From JACZXC01 sp036447375 (GTDB taxonomy: Bacteria; Myxococcota_A; UBA9160; SMWR01), in NCBI GenBank assembly GCA_036447375.1, contig JAZFUU010000156.1, positions 1 to 23,120 of the forward strand: a DNA stretch of 23,120 nucleotides, given 5' to 3'. Position 1 is the stretch's first letter, and every line of letters begins with the position of its first letter. Below the pieces are notes generated by a model. It was not told where the DNA came from. It worked only from the letters and a program-made list of their open reading frames with translations, and ran no database searches. A program made the position numbers and the translations under genes. Positions 22,680 to 23,120 of this stretch are shown here, one piece after another.

Positions 22680-22680
22680 A

Positions 22681-22878
22681 ATGCCGAAGATGAAAACCCA
22701 CCGCGGTGCGGCCAAGCGGATCAAGAAGACGGGGAGCGGGAAGTTCAAGAGGTCCCGCAACAACAAGCAGCATATCCTCACCAAGAAGTCGGCGAAGCGG
22801 AAGCGGCACCTCCGCAAGTCTGCGCTGGTCGATCCGGTGGATGCAAAACGTCTGAAGCAGATGTTGCCAACACTTTAG
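22681..22878 (+). CDS. rpmI: 50S ribosomal protein L35
   Basis: Small basic ribosomal protein of 65 aa, the normal length, beginning MPKMKTHRGAAKRIKKTGSG and containing KSAKRKRHLRK. GAGGGAG (22668-22674) sits 6 nt before ATG 22681, which lies 1 nt after the infC stop. The thrS-infC-rpmI-rplT order is the classical one, in which L20 usually represses rpmI and rplT by binding the mRNA. I did not identify that binding site. Confidence 0.97.
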   Translation: MPKMKTHRGAAKRIKKTGSGKFKRSRNNKQHILTKKSAKRKRHLRKSALVDPVDAKRLKQMLPTL

Positions 22879-22906
22879 TCGCGAAGACGACGGAAAGGAG
22901 AAAGCC

Positions 22907-23120
22907 ATGCCGCGAGTCAAACGCGGCGTCGCGGCCAGGAAGCGGCGCAACCGCGTTCTGAGCCGGGCCAAGGGATACTACGGCGCTCGAAGCCGCCTGC
23001 TCAAAACCGCCCGCGAGGCGGTCGAGAAGGGCTGGAAGTACGCCTACCGGGATCGCAAGCAGCGAAAGCGCCAATTCCGGGCGTTGTGGATCACGCGAAT
23101 CAACGCCGGTGCCCGGGAGC
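22907..23120 (+). CDS. rplT: 50S ribosomal protein L20, 3'-truncated by the window
   Basis: Starts MPRVKRGVAARKRRNRVL and continues AKGYYGARSRLLKTAREAV and RDRKQRKRQFRALWI, the conserved N-terminal two thirds of L20, a primary 23S rRNA-binding protein needed early in 50S assembly. AAGGAG (22895-22900) lies 6 nt before ATG 22907. About 71 of the usual 115-120 residues are visible before the window ends. Confidence 0.97.
   Translation, partial: MPRVKRGVAARKRRNRVLSRAKGYYGARSRLLKTAREAVEKGWKYAYRDRKQRKRQFRALWITRINAGARE

Overview
The window is a GC-rich bacterial chromosome segment densely packed with housekeeping genes. All protein genes I accept are on the + strand. Gene content suggests a member of the former Deltaproteobacteria (Myxococcota, Desulfobacterota or a related lineage). 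The pointers are an MglA-type small GTPase, a DUF4388/PATAN signalling protein, a methylmalonyl-CoA mutase followed by MeaB, a bifunctional RibBA, and an IF3 gene that appears to start at AUC, as I recall for Myxococcus xanthus. The taxonomy is inference. I see no CRISPR array, insertion sequence, integrase or prophage gene, so this is a core region.

Layout. (1) 1-2216: 3' part of the methylmalonyl-CoA mutase catalytic subunit, then its GTPase chaperone MeaB. (2) 2341-2988: a lone MglA-like GTPase. (3) 3038-4414: a promoter and ribBA. (4) 4456-6883: a MoxR AAA ATPase with a CoxE-like VWA protein, closed by a strong hairpin terminator at 6904-6937. (5) 6904-7309: the only long region without a protein gene. 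It holds what looks like an independent minus-strand small RNA, with a near-consensus promoter at 7068-7096 on the minus strand, about 158 nt of transcript and the shared terminator, backed by an AT-rich island. (6) 7310-8830: miaB with an odd C-terminal tail. (7) 8909-12342: two overlapping genes for large multidomain signalling proteins in which several catalytic domains are degenerate. (8) 12339-19879: promoter, guaB, guaA, dnaE and a small exported protein. The guaB-guaA junction carries a 17-bp tandem repeat array and a three-arm alternative hairpin. (9) 19876-20001: promoter with a palindrome, then tRNA-Val(GAC). (10) 20115-23120: the classical thrS-infC-rpmI-rplT translation cluster, cut by the window end inside rplT.

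How the genes work together. Mutase and MeaB convert methylmalonyl-CoA to succinyl-CoA and protect the B12 enzyme. GuaB and GuaA make GMP from IMP, and RibBA draws on GTP for riboflavin. MiaB, tRNA-Val, ThrRS, IF3, L35 and L20 all serve translation. The 8909-12342 pair looks like a signal-transduction scaffold. The most interesting items are the candidate small RNA at 6904-7061, the degenerate signalling pair, the guaB-guaA intergenic repeats and hairpins, and the AUC start of infC. All assignments come from reading the sequence. No database search or folding program was run.
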